Shown here: positions 19,863 to 29,157 of the stretch, one piece after another
Layout: each line of letters opens with the position of its first letter
Numbering within the stretch: the first letter of the stretch is position 1
Source of the DNA: DASVTU01 sp036387415
Lineage (GTDB): Bacteria; Acidobacteriota; Blastocatellia; Pyrinomonadales; Pyrinomonadaceae
DNA length: 64,000 nucleotides
Direction of reading: 5' to 3'
NCBI GenBank assembly: GCA_036387415.1
Contig: DASVTU010000030.1
Span: forward strand, 1-64,000
The notes under the pieces: generated by a model
Seen by the model: only the letters and a program-made list of their open reading frames with translations
What the model was told of the DNA's origin: nothing
The model's database searches: none
Position numbers and translations under genes: made by a program

Positions 19863-22800
19863 GCGCCGATTGATAACCTCTTTGCGCTTCTTCACGCGGT
19901 CGTCGGTCTGCTGAAAAAGAGGCTGCTGGTTCTGTTTCTGTTTCTGACTGAAATATTTCGCCAACGCGCCGACGGTCGGATATTTGAATAGCTCGATGAC
20001 GGGCACGTCCGTCTTCAAGACTTCGCGCAGACGTGCGTGCACCTGCGCCAGCAACAGAGAGTGTCCGCCGAGGTCGAAGAAATTGTCCTGCGTGCTCACG
20101 CGTTCGACCTGTAACGCCTCTTGCCAGATGCCCGCGATGATGCGTTCCAAGTCGCTCTGCGGCGCAACGTAAGCAGCCGCCGCCGTCGTCTCCGTACGCA
20201 GACTGGCCGGAGCCGGAAGCGCGCGACGGTCAATCTTTCCGTTAGGCGTCAGGGGCATGCTGTCCAACGAGACGAAAGCGGCGGGTATCATGTAGTCGGG
20301 AAGTTTCTGTTTGAGGAACTGCCGCAACTCTCCGCTCGCCAGCGCCTCGCCGTCCGCCACAAGATAGGCGACCAGACGCACCTCGCCCGGCGCGTCCTCG
20401 CGCGCAACGAGCAACGCCTCGCGCACCGCTTCGTGCTCCATCAATGCCGCCTCAATCTCGCCCGGCTCGATTCGGTATCCCCTGATTTTCACCTGATGGT
20501 CTACGCGACCCAAAAACTCGACATTGCCATCCGACAGATAACGCGCCATGTCGCCCGTCCGGTAGAGACGTGCTCCCGGCCTCTGACCGAACGGGTCTGG
20601 AACGAACCACGCCGCCGTCAATTCGGGGCGATGGAGATACCCGCGCGCCAGTCCGTCGCCGCCGATGTACAACTCGCCCGCCACGCCGACGGGTTGCGTT
20701 TGAAAACGCTCGTTATCGAGAATGTAGAGTTGTGTATTGGCGATGGGTCGGCCAATCGGGATTTGATTCGATGGCTCTCTGACCGCGTGTGTCGCAGACC
20801 AGATAGTCGTCTCCGTCGGCCCGTACATGTTGAGAATCTTGCGCTCGACATCTTTGACCTCTGTGACATCCTTGACTGATGCCGCGAGTTCGACGGCAAG
20901 CGACGAAGGAAACGCTTCGCCGCCGAGCATCAGTACGCGCAAGCCTGCGAGCGCATCTTTCGCCTGCGGGTCGAGCAAGAGCATCTTCGCCATCGACGGC
21001 GTGCATTGCAGGTGCGTCACTTCATGTCGTTTGATGAGCGCGGGAATCGAGTAATCCGTATGCGCGGTGTGGCGGTTGCTCTGCTGCCTGACGAGATTGA
21101 GATGACGCAGGCTCTGCATCACCGCATCGAAATCTATCCCGAAATCTATCAGGCAAGCGACTTCATCGACGCCGATGGCTTTGAGCCGTTCGACGATTTG
21201 GACGCACGCGGCGGGCGTGCCAAAGAGACCGCTCGAAGCGAAATAGCGGTCGAAGGCGCGCGCCAACAACTCTTGCATGTCGTTCTCTGTGAAGTCCGCC
21301 GAGTCAACGTCCTGACCCATGCTCTGCGCGAGGCTGCGCCACAATCCGACCGAACTTCTCAGGTAATTGCAAAACGGCTCGTAGACACGCTCGCGCACAG
21401 CCGTCGCATCGCGCCCGACAAACGTATGCAGCATCAGCGTGACGTGGCCGTCGCCGTCGTGCGCGTGCTTGCGCCATGCGTCCCGGTAAATCGCAATCTT
21501 TTCAGCCACTTCCTCCAACGACTGCCCGAGCAGATGCGTCAGAACGTTTGCGCCGATTTCGCCCGCCATCCGAAACGTGTCCGAGCTTCCGGCGGCGGTC
21601 AACCAGACGGGCAGTTCGCTTTGAAGCGGGCGCGGAAAGATTCGCACTTCCAACTCCTGTCCCGTGCCGCCCGCCAACGTCGCCGCTTCGCCGCGCCACA
21701 GACGCCGCACGCTCTCTATCCCCTCGCTCATCACATGCTTGCGCGTCGCGTAATTTTCCGGCGCGAAGACGAAATCATTCGCGTGCCAGCCCGACGCAAA
21801 GGCGATGGCCGCACGGCCTCCCGAAAGATTGTCAACGACAGACCACTCCTCCGCCACACGTATCGGATTATGGAGCGGCAGCACGACGCTGCCCGCCCTA
21901 ATCTGCACGCGTTCGGTAACGGCGGCGAGAGCCGCGCTCGTCACAGACGGATTCGGATAGAGGCCGCCGAAAGCATGAAAATGGCGCTCCGGCGTCCACA
22001 CGGCGGAGAAGCCGTGACGGTCTGCAAACTTCGCTCCTTCGATGAGCAGACGGTATTTGTCGCGTGTGTCGCCGCCGTCGTCGCTGGCAAAGTAGAAGAG
22101 GCTGAAATCCATCTTCCGGCGAGTAGATGCGTTGTCTGGTTCAGACGCGTAACTACTCGCCTCTTGCTCCGTGTGGACGACGACCTTGAAGCCGCGCGTG
22201 AGCGTCCAGAGCAATTCAAGGATGGAGATGTCGAAGGAGAGGTTTGTTACCGCGAGCCAGACGCCCGGCGCTTCGTCGCCGAGTTGTTGGTTCATCGCTG
22301 CCAGAAAGTTGTTGAGGTTGCGATGAGAAATCATCACGCCTTTGGGTCTACCCGTCGAGCCGGAGGTATAAATCACGTAGGCCAGATTGTCAGGCAGCAA
22401 CTCGCACGCGAGATTCTCCACGCTCTCGCGTGCGACCGCCTGCCAGTCCGCGTCGAGACAAACGACGTGCGCCGTGTGTCCCGAAAGGTCTTCGCGCAGA
22501 TGCTCTTGCGTGAGGACGGCGAGCGGGCGCGTGTCTGCGAGCATGAAGGCGAGACGTTCCGCAGGAGATGCCGTGTCGAGCGGCAGATACGCCCCGCCCG
22601 CTTTAAGCACGCCGAGCATGGCGACCAACATCGACGCAGAGCGCGGCATGTAAATACCGACAACCGTGTCGGCTCCGACTCCAAGCGTTTGCAAGTGTCG
22701 CGCAAGTTGATTGCTGCGGCGGTTCAATTCCGCGTAGGTCAATTCTTCGTCTTCACAGATGAGCGCGACGGCTTCGGGCGTCTGCTTCGCCTGCGTTTCA

Positions 22801-24266
22801 AAAAACTGTTGGACGAATTCGTCGTCTGCGTAATCCGCACGCGTCTCGTTCCAATCGACGAGGATTTGACGGCGTTCCGCGTCGGTCAGTAGAGCGAGGT
22901 CTGCGAGGCGTTGTTCGGGATGGGCGACGACGCTTTCGAGCAGGGTTTGAAAATGGCTCGCCATGCGTTCAATCGTCGCGGACTCGAAAAGGTCTGTGTT
23001 GTAGCGGAAGACGCCGGAGAGCGTCTCGCCTGCCTCGACCATGATTAGTTCCAACTCGAACTGCGCCACGCGCTCCTGCATCGCGTAAGATTCCACCTCA
23101 TGCCCCGCAATCTCCATCCGCGCCCCGGCCTCACCGACGACGAACATCGGCACGTTGTGGTCTTCGAGTCGGTGCAACCTTTGAAGCAGGAACATGACCT
23201 GAAAGAGCGGCGAACGGCTGGCATCACGCACGGGCTGTAGACGTTCGATGATGAGTGGAAACGGAAAATCCTGTCGTTTGAGAGCCGCGAGCACCGTCTG
23301 TCGCACCTGCGCGAGAAATTCTTTGAACGGAGGATTGCCCGCGAGATTGGCGCGCAACACAAGCGGATTGACGAAATAACCGACGACGTTTTTGAACTCC
23401 GCGCGACTCCGCCCGCTCGTCAGCGACCCGACCAACACATCGTCCTGCGCCGTATAGCGATGGAGTAAAACCTCGAAGACCGCCAGGAGCAGCATGTTCA
23501 TCGTCGCGCGCTCTTGTTTGGCAAACTCTTTGAGGCGACGCGCAAGTTGCGTCTCCAATTTGAAGGCGTGCGACGCGCCGCGATAAGTCTGCACGGGCGG
23601 TCGCGGTTTATCGACAGGGAGTTTTATCGTAGGCAGTTCGCCCGCGAGTTGCTTCTGCCAGTAATCCCACAAGTGCTCACCGTGTGCTCCGGCGAGCATC
23701 TGCTCCTGCCAGCGCACGTAGTCCGCGTAGTCGAGCGCGGGGCGCGGCGGCAACTCCTCCGCGCGGTCGTCTCCTACGTCGGAACGCATCTGCCGCAGTT
23801 CGTTCATGACGAGCACCAGCGACCATAAATCAATCGCGATGTGGTGCGCCGTCAACAATAGAATGTGCTCGCCCTCGCTTCTCTTGAAAAGACTGACGCG
23901 AAACAACGGGCCGCGTTCGAGGTCGAACGGGCGATGCGCCGCTTCGAGAAGGCGCTCGTCCAACTCGGCGTCGCTCCACGGCGCGGCGTCAATCTCCTCG
24001 AAATAAACATCTCTCGACGCATGAACGAGTTGTACGGATTTACCGTCGCGCGTGACATAGGTTGTGCGAAGCGACGGGTGACGGTCGATGAGCGTCTGGA
24101 ACGAGCGACGCAAGTGGGCGACGTTTAAGTCCGACAGCACGCGCATGGCGAAAAAGACGTTGTAGGCCGCGCTCTCCGGCGCGAGTCCGTGCAGAAACCA
24201 GAGCGCACGCTGGCCGTAGGAGAGCGGGTGTTCGGAGGCTGGCACGTCGGTCGGAACTTCGGTCAT
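19839..24266 (-). CDS. NRPS initiation protein, C-A(luciferase-like monooxygenase insert)-T
   Basis: A 1,475-residue protein and the first gene of the run. The C domain (1-450) carries HHIAIDLWS near 140. The A domain starts near 470 (YTSGSTGRPKG near 632). Directly after the A4 region, about residues 720-1060 are a complete flavin-dependent luciferase-like monooxygenase of the kind found inside NRPS modules (opens MDFSLFYFASDDGG; contains WTPERHFHAFGG and SGWHANDF). The A domain then resumes through MYGPTETT and NGKIDRRALP, followed by T (DLGGHSLL near 1397). A Gln/Lys/Arg-rich tail (about 1440-1475) may be a docking segment for the PKS. Specificity residues D-I-L-Q-M-G-M-I-W-K closely match the glycine code. 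The layout resembles myxothiazol and melithiazol modules, where glycine is alpha-hydroxylated on the enzyme. With no gene upstream, the N-terminal C may be a starter C that attaches an acyl chain. That is inference. Confidence 0.95.
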   Translation of the reverse strand: MTEVPTDVPASEHPLSYGQRALWFLHGLAPESAAYNVFFAMRVLSDLNVAHLRRSFQTLIDRHPSLRTTYVTRDGKSVQLVHASRDVYFEEIDAAPWSDAELDERLLEAAHRPFDLERGPLFRVSLFKRSEGEHILLLTAHHIAIDLWSLVLVMNELRQMRSDVGDDRAEELPPRPALDYADYVRWQEQMLAGAHGEHLWDYWQKQLAGELPTIKLPVDKPRPPVQTYRGASHAFKLETQLARRLKEFAKQERATMNMLLLAVFEVLLHRYTAQDDVLVGSLTSGRSRAEFKNVVGYFVNPLVLRANLAGNPPFKEFLAQVRQTVLAALKRQDFPFPLIIERLQPVRDASRSPLFQVMFLLQRLHRLEDHNVPMFVVGEAGARMEIAGHEVESYAMQERVAQFELELIMVEAGETLSGVFRYNTDLFESATIERMASHFQTLLESVVAHPEQRLADLALLTDAERRQILVDWNETRADYADDEFVQQFFETQAKQTPEAVALICEDEELTYAELNRRSNQLARHLQTLGVGADTVVGIYMPRSASMLVAMLGVLKAGGAYLPLDTASPAERLAFMLADTRPLAVLTQEHLREDLSGHTAHVVCLDADWQAVARESVENLACELLPDNLAYVIYTSGSTGRPKGVMISHRNLNNFLAAMNQQLGDEAPGVWLAVTNLSFDISILELLWTLTRGFKVVVHTEQEASSYASEPDNASTRRKMDFSLFYFASDDGGDTRDKYRLLIEGAKFADRHGFSAVWTPERHFHAFGGLYPNPSVTSAALAAVTERVQIRAGSVVLPLHNPIRVAEEWSVVDNLSGGRAAIAFASGWHANDFVFAPENYATRKHVMSEGIESVRRLWRGEAATLAGGTGQELEVRIFPRPLQSELPVWLTAAGSSDTFRMAGEIGANVLTHLLGQSLEEVAEKIAIYRDAWRKHAHDGDGHVTLMLHTFVGRDATAVRERVYEPFCNYLRSSVGLWRSLAQSMGQDVDSADFTENDMQELLARAFDRYFASSGLFGTPAACVQIVERLKAIGVDEVACLIDFGIDFDAVMQSLRHLNLVRQQSNRHTAHTDYSIPALIKRHEVTHLQCTPSMAKMLLLDPQAKDALAGLRVLMLGGEAFPSSLAVELAASVKDVTEVKDVERKILNMYGPTETTIWSATHAVREPSNQIPIGRPIANTQLYILDNERFQTQPVGVAGELYIGGDGLARGYLHRPELTAAWFVPDPFGQRPGARLYRTGDMARYLSDGNVEFLGRVDHQVKIRGYRIEPGEIEAALMEHEAVREALLVAREDAPGEVRLVAYLVADGEALASGELRQFLKQKLPDYMIPAAFVSLDSMPLTPNGKIDRRALPAPASLRTETTAAAAYVAPQSDLERIIAGIWQEALQVERVSTQDNFFDLGGHSLLLAQVHARLREVLKTDVPVIELFKYPTVGALAKYFSQKQKQNQQPLFQQTDDRVKKRKEVINRRRQLTKGV

Positions 24267-24403
24267 TTCTTGATTTCCATTCTTCGCGCGTCGTCCGTCT
24301 GCGCCGTGGCGCGACGTTTGAAATGCATTCTGTTGTCAGTGGATTTACTAACTCCGAGCCGCCGGGGGCGGGTGAGGGCTACCACGAAAAAGTGCGACAG
24401 GCG

Positions 24404-24422
24404 AAAAATTCAACGAATTTTT
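24404..24422. promoter_or_regulatory. Perfect 8-bp inverted repeat upstream of the NRPS genes
   Basis: AAAAATTC and GAATTTTT are separated by AAC. The repeat lies about 140 bp upstream of the first NRPS start codon in the divergent region. It could be a regulator site or a small hairpin. No family can be assigned from sequence alone. Confidence 0.35.
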
Positions 24423-24640
24423 GATGATTTATTTTGACGCGCTCCTGAGCGCAGAGTGAAGACGCCTGAACGCGTCTAATATAACGGATTTTCTCGCCGT
24501 AAGCCAAACGGCGTCTCCGCAACTCTGCTAATTTGAAAGGATTAAAGGTGCTTGCAAAAATACTGCACGAATTTTTCATGAAACGTCGCGGGCGGTTGGT
24601 TGCGGCGTCGGCGTGCAGTCGTCAAAACGCCGGAAAACGA

Positions 24641-24669
24641 TTGACGCCGGACGCGCACACTCGTAGCAT
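24641..24669 (+). promoter_or_regulatory. Candidate sigma-70 promoter for the M28 peptidase gene
   Basis: TTGACG, a 17-nt spacer, then TAGCAT. Transcription would start near 24676, just upstream of the peptidase start codons (GTG 24691, ATG 24736). The -35 is good, the spacing ideal and the -10 moderate. Confidence 0.45.
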
Positions 24670-24735
24670 GTCGCGTGTTCTCTAACGCTTGTGAGCCTTC
24701 GCTCACGACCTCCTGAGGCGGCATCCGTTAATCCG

Positions 24736-27072
24736 ATGGCAAATAAAATATCCTCCCCTGACTCCAAAGCGGGTCTGCTCCCCTCTCTGCTGGTCTTGCT
24801 CTCCGTCGCACTCTTTTCGTTTCTTGGGATTTCGCAGCAGAGTCCTCCGCGCGCCGTGCCCGCCACGGCTCCGCCCACGGAGTTTTCGTCTGAACGCGCG
24901 CTCCAACACCTCGGCAGTATCGCGCGCAAGCCTCACCCGATGGGCACAGACGAGCACGCGGCGGTCAGAGACTACCTTCTGAGCCAATTGACGGCGCTCG
25001 GTCTTAGCCCCGAAATACAAGAAACTACAGAAGTTAACTCAAGTTGGGGCATTCCCTTTCGTGCTGGGACGGTGCAAAACATTCTGGCGCGTCTCGAAGG
25101 CACGTCTGACGGCAAAGCCGTCTTGCTGGCGGGTCACTACGACAGCGTGGCGAACGGCCCCGGCGCGAGCGACGACGGGGCGGCGTTGGCGTCGATGCTG
25201 GAAACTTTGAGGGCTTTGAAGGCGGGTTCGCCCTTGAAGAACGACGTGATTTTCTTTTTTTCCGACGGTGAAGAGGCCGGACTCCTCGGCGCGAATGCCT
25301 TCATTCACGAACACGCGTGGGCGAAGGACGTTGGATTAGTGCTCAATTTCGAGGCGCGCGGTAATCGCGGCGCGTCCATCATGTTCGAGACGAGCCAGCA
25401 AAACGGCTGGCTCATCGACGAATTTGCCCGTGCCGCGCCGCACGCGGTCGCCAACTCTCTCGCGTATGAAATCTATAGCCGTCTACCGAAGGACACAGAC
25501 CTCTCGGTCTTCAAAGGCGCAGGCGTACAGGGTTTCAACTTCGCCTACATCAACGGCCTCACGCATTACCACACCGCGCTCGACAACACACAAAACATCG
25601 ACCAGCGCAGCCTCCAACATCACGGCTCCTACGCCCTCGCCCTGACACGACATTTCGGCAACCTCGCGTTGCAAAATCCATCCTCCCGAAACGCCGTCTA
25701 TTTCGACATCTTTGGTCGCACTCTCGTCCATTACTCCGAAGCGTGGGTCGTCGTCTTCGCCGTTCTCACGTCGATACTTTTCCTCGCCGTCGTCATCTAC
25801 GGATGGAGAAAGAGACATCTCTCGCTCGGCAAAATCGCACTCGCTTTCCTCGCGTTCATCATCGGCACTATTATCAACGCGGTGGTCATCACGCTCATCT
25901 GGCTGCTCGTCGAGACGCTGCACTCCGGTTATCAACAGATGCATCAGGGCGTGACCTACAACAGCCATTTCTACACGCTCGGCTTCGTGTTTTTGACGCT
26001 CGCGCTCGCGTCCGCGCAGTTTGTCCTTCTGCGGAAGCGACTCGGCATGCTGAATCTGTCTGTCGGCGCGTTGGCGTGCTGGATGTTGGCGGTGTGGCTG
26101 ATGTGCGTGTCGATGCCGGGCGCGAGTTACCTGTTTACGTGGCCGCTCTTTTTTAGCCTCCTCGGACTCGGCTACAATCTCTACACAACCGACCACGCAA
26201 ACTCCCCGACCAAGCTCTCCATCGCGCTTTCGCTCGCCGCGCTGCCCGCGCTCGTTCTGGTCGTTCCGGCCATCTATCACATCTCCAACGCGCTCGCACT
26301 GTTCATGTCCGGCGCGGTCATGTTGCTGACGGCCTTGCTCGTCGGCTTGCTCCTACAACATCTCGACATCATCACGTCTTCAAAGCGATGGATACTGCCC
26401 GTCGCCTCTCTCGTCGTCGCATTGCTGTTCATCGTCGCGGGCGCGCTCACCTCCGGCTTCAACCGCGAGCGTCCGAGGCCGGACAACGTTTTCTATGGCC
26501 TCGATGCTGATTCTCAACAAGCAATCTGGGCGAGTCTGGACGACGCGCCGGACGAATGGACTTCACAATTTTTCCCTGCCAACGCGACGAGAGGACAGGT
26601 CACCGAATTTTTACCTCTGATAACCGTGGATTTCATGAAGACCTCCGCGCCACTCTCTCCGCTTCCGCCGCCCGAACTGACACTGCTCAGCGACAACGCC
26701 AACGTCAACGGTCGAACTCTGCGTCTGCGTCTGACCTCGCCGCGACGAGCGCCGCTCGTCTCGGTCTATCTCGACCCGCAGACGCAAATCTCCAACGCTC
26801 TCGTCAACGGCAAACCCGTCGGCCATACCGCCGACACGCCCGCCGATGAACAGACGCGTTGGGGACTCCTCTACGCTGCGCTTCCCGCCGATGGCATCGA
26901 ATTAACTTTGGAAATGAAAACGTCGCAGCCCGTCAAGCTGCGCGTGATTGATTTATCCTACGGGCTTCCACAGCCGCAGACGCAAACTCTGCGCGCACGT
27001 CCCGACCACATCATCTCAACCTTCCTGCCCTTCAGCGATTCGACGCTGGTCAGCAAGTCGTTCACGTTTTGA
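24736..27072 (+). CDS. Membrane-anchored M28-family metallopeptidase
   Basis: About 778 residues from this ATG. An in-frame GTG at 24691 would add 15, and neither start has a clear Shine-Dalgarno. One membrane anchor (LLPSLLVLLSVALFSFLG) leads into an M28 zinc-peptidase domain with the expected ligands: AGHYDS, GASDDGA, SDGEEAGLLG, NFEARG and HYHTALDN. About eight hydrophobic helices follow (from roughly residue 340 to 570), then a C-terminal soluble region of about 200 residues. This is the architecture of multi-pass M28 peptidases related to yeast vacuolar Pff1-type proteins. It faces away from the NRPS genes and converges on the PPTase gene, leaving 23 bp between stops. It could trim an exported peptide or be a housekeeping neighbour; the sequence does not decide. 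Confidence 0.9.
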   Translation: MANKISSPDSKAGLLPSLLVLLSVALFSFLGISQQSPPRAVPATAPPTEFSSERALQHLGSIARKPHPMGTDEHAAVRDYLLSQLTALGLSPEIQETTEVNSSWGIPFRAGTVQNILARLEGTSDGKAVLLAGHYDSVANGPGASDDGAALASMLETLRALKAGSPLKNDVIFFFSDGEEAGLLGANAFIHEHAWAKDVGLVLNFEARGNRGASIMFETSQQNGWLIDEFARAAPHAVANSLAYEIYSRLPKDTDLSVFKGAGVQGFNFAYINGLTHYHTALDNTQNIDQRSLQHHGSYALALTRHFGNLALQNPSSRNAVYFDIFGRTLVHYSEAWVVVFAVLTSILFLAVVIYGWRKRHLSLGKIALAFLAFIIGTIINAVVITLIWLLVETLHSGYQQMHQGVTYNSHFYTLGFVFLTLALASAQFVLLRKRLGMLNLSVGALACWMLAVWLMCVSMPGASYLFTWPLFFSLLGLGYNLYTTDHANSPTKLSIALSLAALPALVLVVPAIYHISNALALFMSGAVMLLTALLVGLLLQHLDIITSSKRWILPVASLVVALLFIVAGALTSGFNRERPRPDNVFYGLDADSQQAIWASLDDAPDEWTSQFFPANATRGQVTEFLPLITVDFMKTSAPLSPLPPPELTLLSDNANVNGRTLRLRLTSPRRAPLVSVYLDPQTQISNALVNGKPVGHTADTPADEQTRWGLLYAALPADGIELTLEMKTSQPVKLRVIDLSYGLPQPQTQTLRARPDHIISTFLPFSDSTLVSKSFTF

Positions 27073-27095
27073 CGTAGAGACACCGAACATTTTAA

Positions 27096-27890
27096 CTACC
27101 ATTGCCAGCAACGAAGCGTCGGGGTCGTTCCCTCCACGACCAACGCCGCGACGTAGCCCGTATCGCAACTCAATTCGACGAGCGACCAACGCGACGCTTC
27201 TTCGGGGTCGTTGTCTGTGGATAAGAGTGCTGCTGTGTCGCTGGGAGCCAGCGACACGGCGAAGCTATGCAGAGGGTGCGAGAGTCCTTCGCCGAGGGCT
27301 TTGATGTAAGCCTCCTTGCGCGTCCAGCAATTGAAGAATGCCTCGGTCTGCAACTGCGCGGGGAGCGACTGCAAAGTCGCCACTTCTGTCGCCGAGAAGA
27401 AGCGTTCGGCAATCTCCAAACTCGCAAAATCATCACGAATAAATTCGATGTCGAGACCGACTTCGCGCCCGCGTGTGACGGCGTAGAGCGCCACGTCATT
27501 TGCATGAGAGACGTTGAAGCGCAATTGATTATCGTTTGCTCCGACAGCCAACGCGGGCTTGCCGTAGCGGTTATAAGAAAAGTGTATGAGGGCGGGCGAA
27601 ATGTCGAGATAGTGGCTGAGGATGCGTCGCAGCATGCCACGCGCGACGATGAAATGCTCACGATGTTTTGTGAAGTGAAACCTCTGTGCTCTCTGTCGTT
27701 CGTCGGGCGCGAGGATGTCAAAAAACGATTTCACCGACGCAGGCTCTTGATTCAAATAACCGCGCCAGACGTGGACTTCTCCACTCTCAATAACGGGACG
27801 CTCCGGCGGAGGAAGCCATGTATCCGTCGTTGAAATCATAAGTGCAAGGTCGATAACATCTCCGGCGCGTCGGCTCTGACGGTGCGGCAA
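27096..27890 (-). CDS. 4'-phosphopantetheinyl transferase, Sfp type
   Basis: Transfers the phosphopantetheine arm of CoA to the serine of carrier domains, which the T domains of the neighbouring megasynthases need. Family motifs are clear: RFNVSHA, VGLDIEFI with the metal-binding Asp and Glu, and FNCWTRKEAYIKALGEGL. Length (264 from TTG, 247 from an internal ATG at 27839) is normal for Sfp-like enzymes. I favour TTG at 27890: it has GAGAGG about 4 nt upstream and starts 9 nt after the stop of the ABC permease, whereas the ATG at 27839 has no good ribosome site. Last gene of a three-gene minus-strand set with the ABC transporter. Confidence 0.95.
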   Translation of the reverse strand: MPHRQSRRAGDVIDLALMISTTDTWLPPPERPVIESGEVHVWRGYLNQEPASVKSFFDILAPDERQRAQRFHFTKHREHFIVARGMLRRILSHYLDISPALIHFSYNRYGKPALAVGANDNQLRFNVSHANDVALYAVTRGREVGLDIEFIRDDFASLEIAERFFSATEVATLQSLPAQLQTEAFFNCWTRKEAYIKALGEGLSHPLHSFAVSLAPSDTAALLSTDNDPEEASRWSLVELSCDTGYVAALVVEGTTPTLRCWQW

Positions 27891-27899
27891 AATCCTCTC

Positions 27900-29102
27900 T
27901 TACTGCCAACGAAAAATTCTGAGCGCGACGATGAAACTCAAGATTCCCCACGCCAGCAATATACAGAGAGGCGTCAGGTTGGCGGAGAGCGCCGCGCCTT
28001 CGTTCATCACGGAGCGGAGCGCGTCGTTCATCGCCGTTAACGGCAGAGCCTTGATAAATGGCTGCAAGAAACCGGGGAAACGCTCGGACGAAAAGAACGT
28101 GCCCGACAGCAACCACATCGGCATCATCACCACATTGAGCAAGCCGGAGATGCCTTCGATGGTCGATGCGCGCGAAGCCAGCATGAGTCCGACGCCGGAA
28201 AACGCGAGCGCGCCCGTGAGCAGCAGCAGCGTCATTTCAAACAGCGAGCCGCGTACCATGTAACCGAACGCGAGCCTTGCGAAAATGATGAGCGCCGTCA
28301 CTTCCAGCACCAGAAAAATCAGGCGCGAAAAGACGAAGGAGAGCAAGTAATGCGAATGCTTCATCGGCGTGACCGCGAGACGTTTGAGGAGTTTCTGCAT
28401 GCGCGACGTGACGACCGCGAAGCCGACGCCCCATAATCCGCTGCCCATCAGATTCAATCCGAGCAGGCCGGGAACCAGAAAGTCGATATAACGTGCGCCC
28501 GGCTCGGTCACTCTCTCTTCGGGAACCTGCACCGCATCGCGGCGACCGAAATCACGTTGCAACGCATCATCGATGGTGAGGCGAGCCGTGCGGCTCTCAG
28601 GCCGTGTCGGGTCGTAGAGATAATCGAACCAAGGCTGCATACCATCGTCTGTGATGTCCGCATCGCCCTCTCCTCTCGCCGCTCTCGCCTTCGTCTCAGC
28701 CGGACGCACGACGAGCGCGACTCGACCGCTTCGCAGAGCACGCGCCGCTTCCTCCTTTGAGAGCGACACAGCCTCAATCTCTGTCGAGCGCGCGAACGCC
28801 CTCTCAATCCTCGACATTCCTCCGTCCGTGCTGCCGCCGCTCGCGCGCTCGACCGCGACGCGAACCTTTTCCGCGCCCGTACTGCGAAAAGCGATGCCGA
28901 GCGCAAACGCCAGAAGGACGGGAAAGACGATGCCCCAAAACAGTGCTTCGGGTTCGCGTATGAATTCGCGCACGCGTGCGCCCGTCAACTGAATGAGCGG
29001 ATGGAGACGCGCATCCTTCTGCCCTGCGGGTTGCGTCGGCGCAGCAGACTGCCCGCCACGCTCCGTCTCATTCTCGTCTGCCGCTGAAGGTTCTGCTTTC
29101 AT
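27900..29102 (-). CDS. ABC-2 type transporter permease
   Basis: A 400-residue membrane protein. A polar N-terminus of about 45 residues is followed by LFWGIVFPVLLAFALGIAF (first helix), a large extracytoplasmic loop (about 75-200), and a C-terminal block of five or so helices ending ILLAWGILSFIVALRIF. This is the layout of single-gene ABC-2 permeases that pair with a DrrA-like ATPase. GAGGAAG precedes the ATG. It lies between its probable ATPase (55 bp upstream) and the PPTase (9 bp downstream), so a role in exporting the NRPS-PKS product is the likeliest reading, but the substrate is inferred only from position. Confidence 0.92.
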   Translation of the reverse strand: MKAEPSAADENETERGGQSAAPTQPAGQKDARLHPLIQLTGARVREFIREPEALFWGIVFPVLLAFALGIAFRSTGAEKVRVAVERASGGSTDGGMSRIERAFARSTEIEAVSLSKEEAARALRSGRVALVVRPAETKARAARGEGDADITDDGMQPWFDYLYDPTRPESRTARLTIDDALQRDFGRRDAVQVPEERVTEPGARYIDFLVPGLLGLNLMGSGLWGVGFAVVTSRMQKLLKRLAVTPMKHSHYLLSFVFSRLIFLVLEVTALIIFARLAFGYMVRGSLFEMTLLLLTGALAFSGVGLMLASRASTIEGISGLLNVVMMPMWLLSGTFFSSERFPGFLQPFIKALPLTAMNDALRSVMNEGAALSANLTPLCILLAWGILSFIVALRIFRWQ

Positions 29103-29157
29103 CTTCCTCGCGCTCCCGCCGCACGCGCCGTCGTCTCGGTATTGTGTGCGACGCGTT

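Larger units (their letters stand above)
24267..24690. other. Divergent intergenic region between NRPS run and M28 peptidase gene
   Basis: About 420 bp with no credible gene. It must hold the promoter for the minus-strand NRPS genes and for the plus-strand peptidase gene. It contains several short inverted repeats: AAAAATTC/GAATTTTT (24404-24422), AGACGC/GCGTCT (24460-24477) and CGCCGT/ACGGCG near 24495. The sequence ACGAATTTTT followed by ATGA occurs twice with one base between that differs (near 24414 and 24568). I could not fix a convincing -35/-10 pair for the NRPS direction. Confidence 0.6.

Noticed and set aside
21006..22892. Plus-strand open frame of 628 codons over the monooxygenase-containing NRPS gene
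   Set aside because: It is antisense to a certain gene, its translation is Arg/His-rich without motifs, and such long shadows are expected in G+C-rich sequence.
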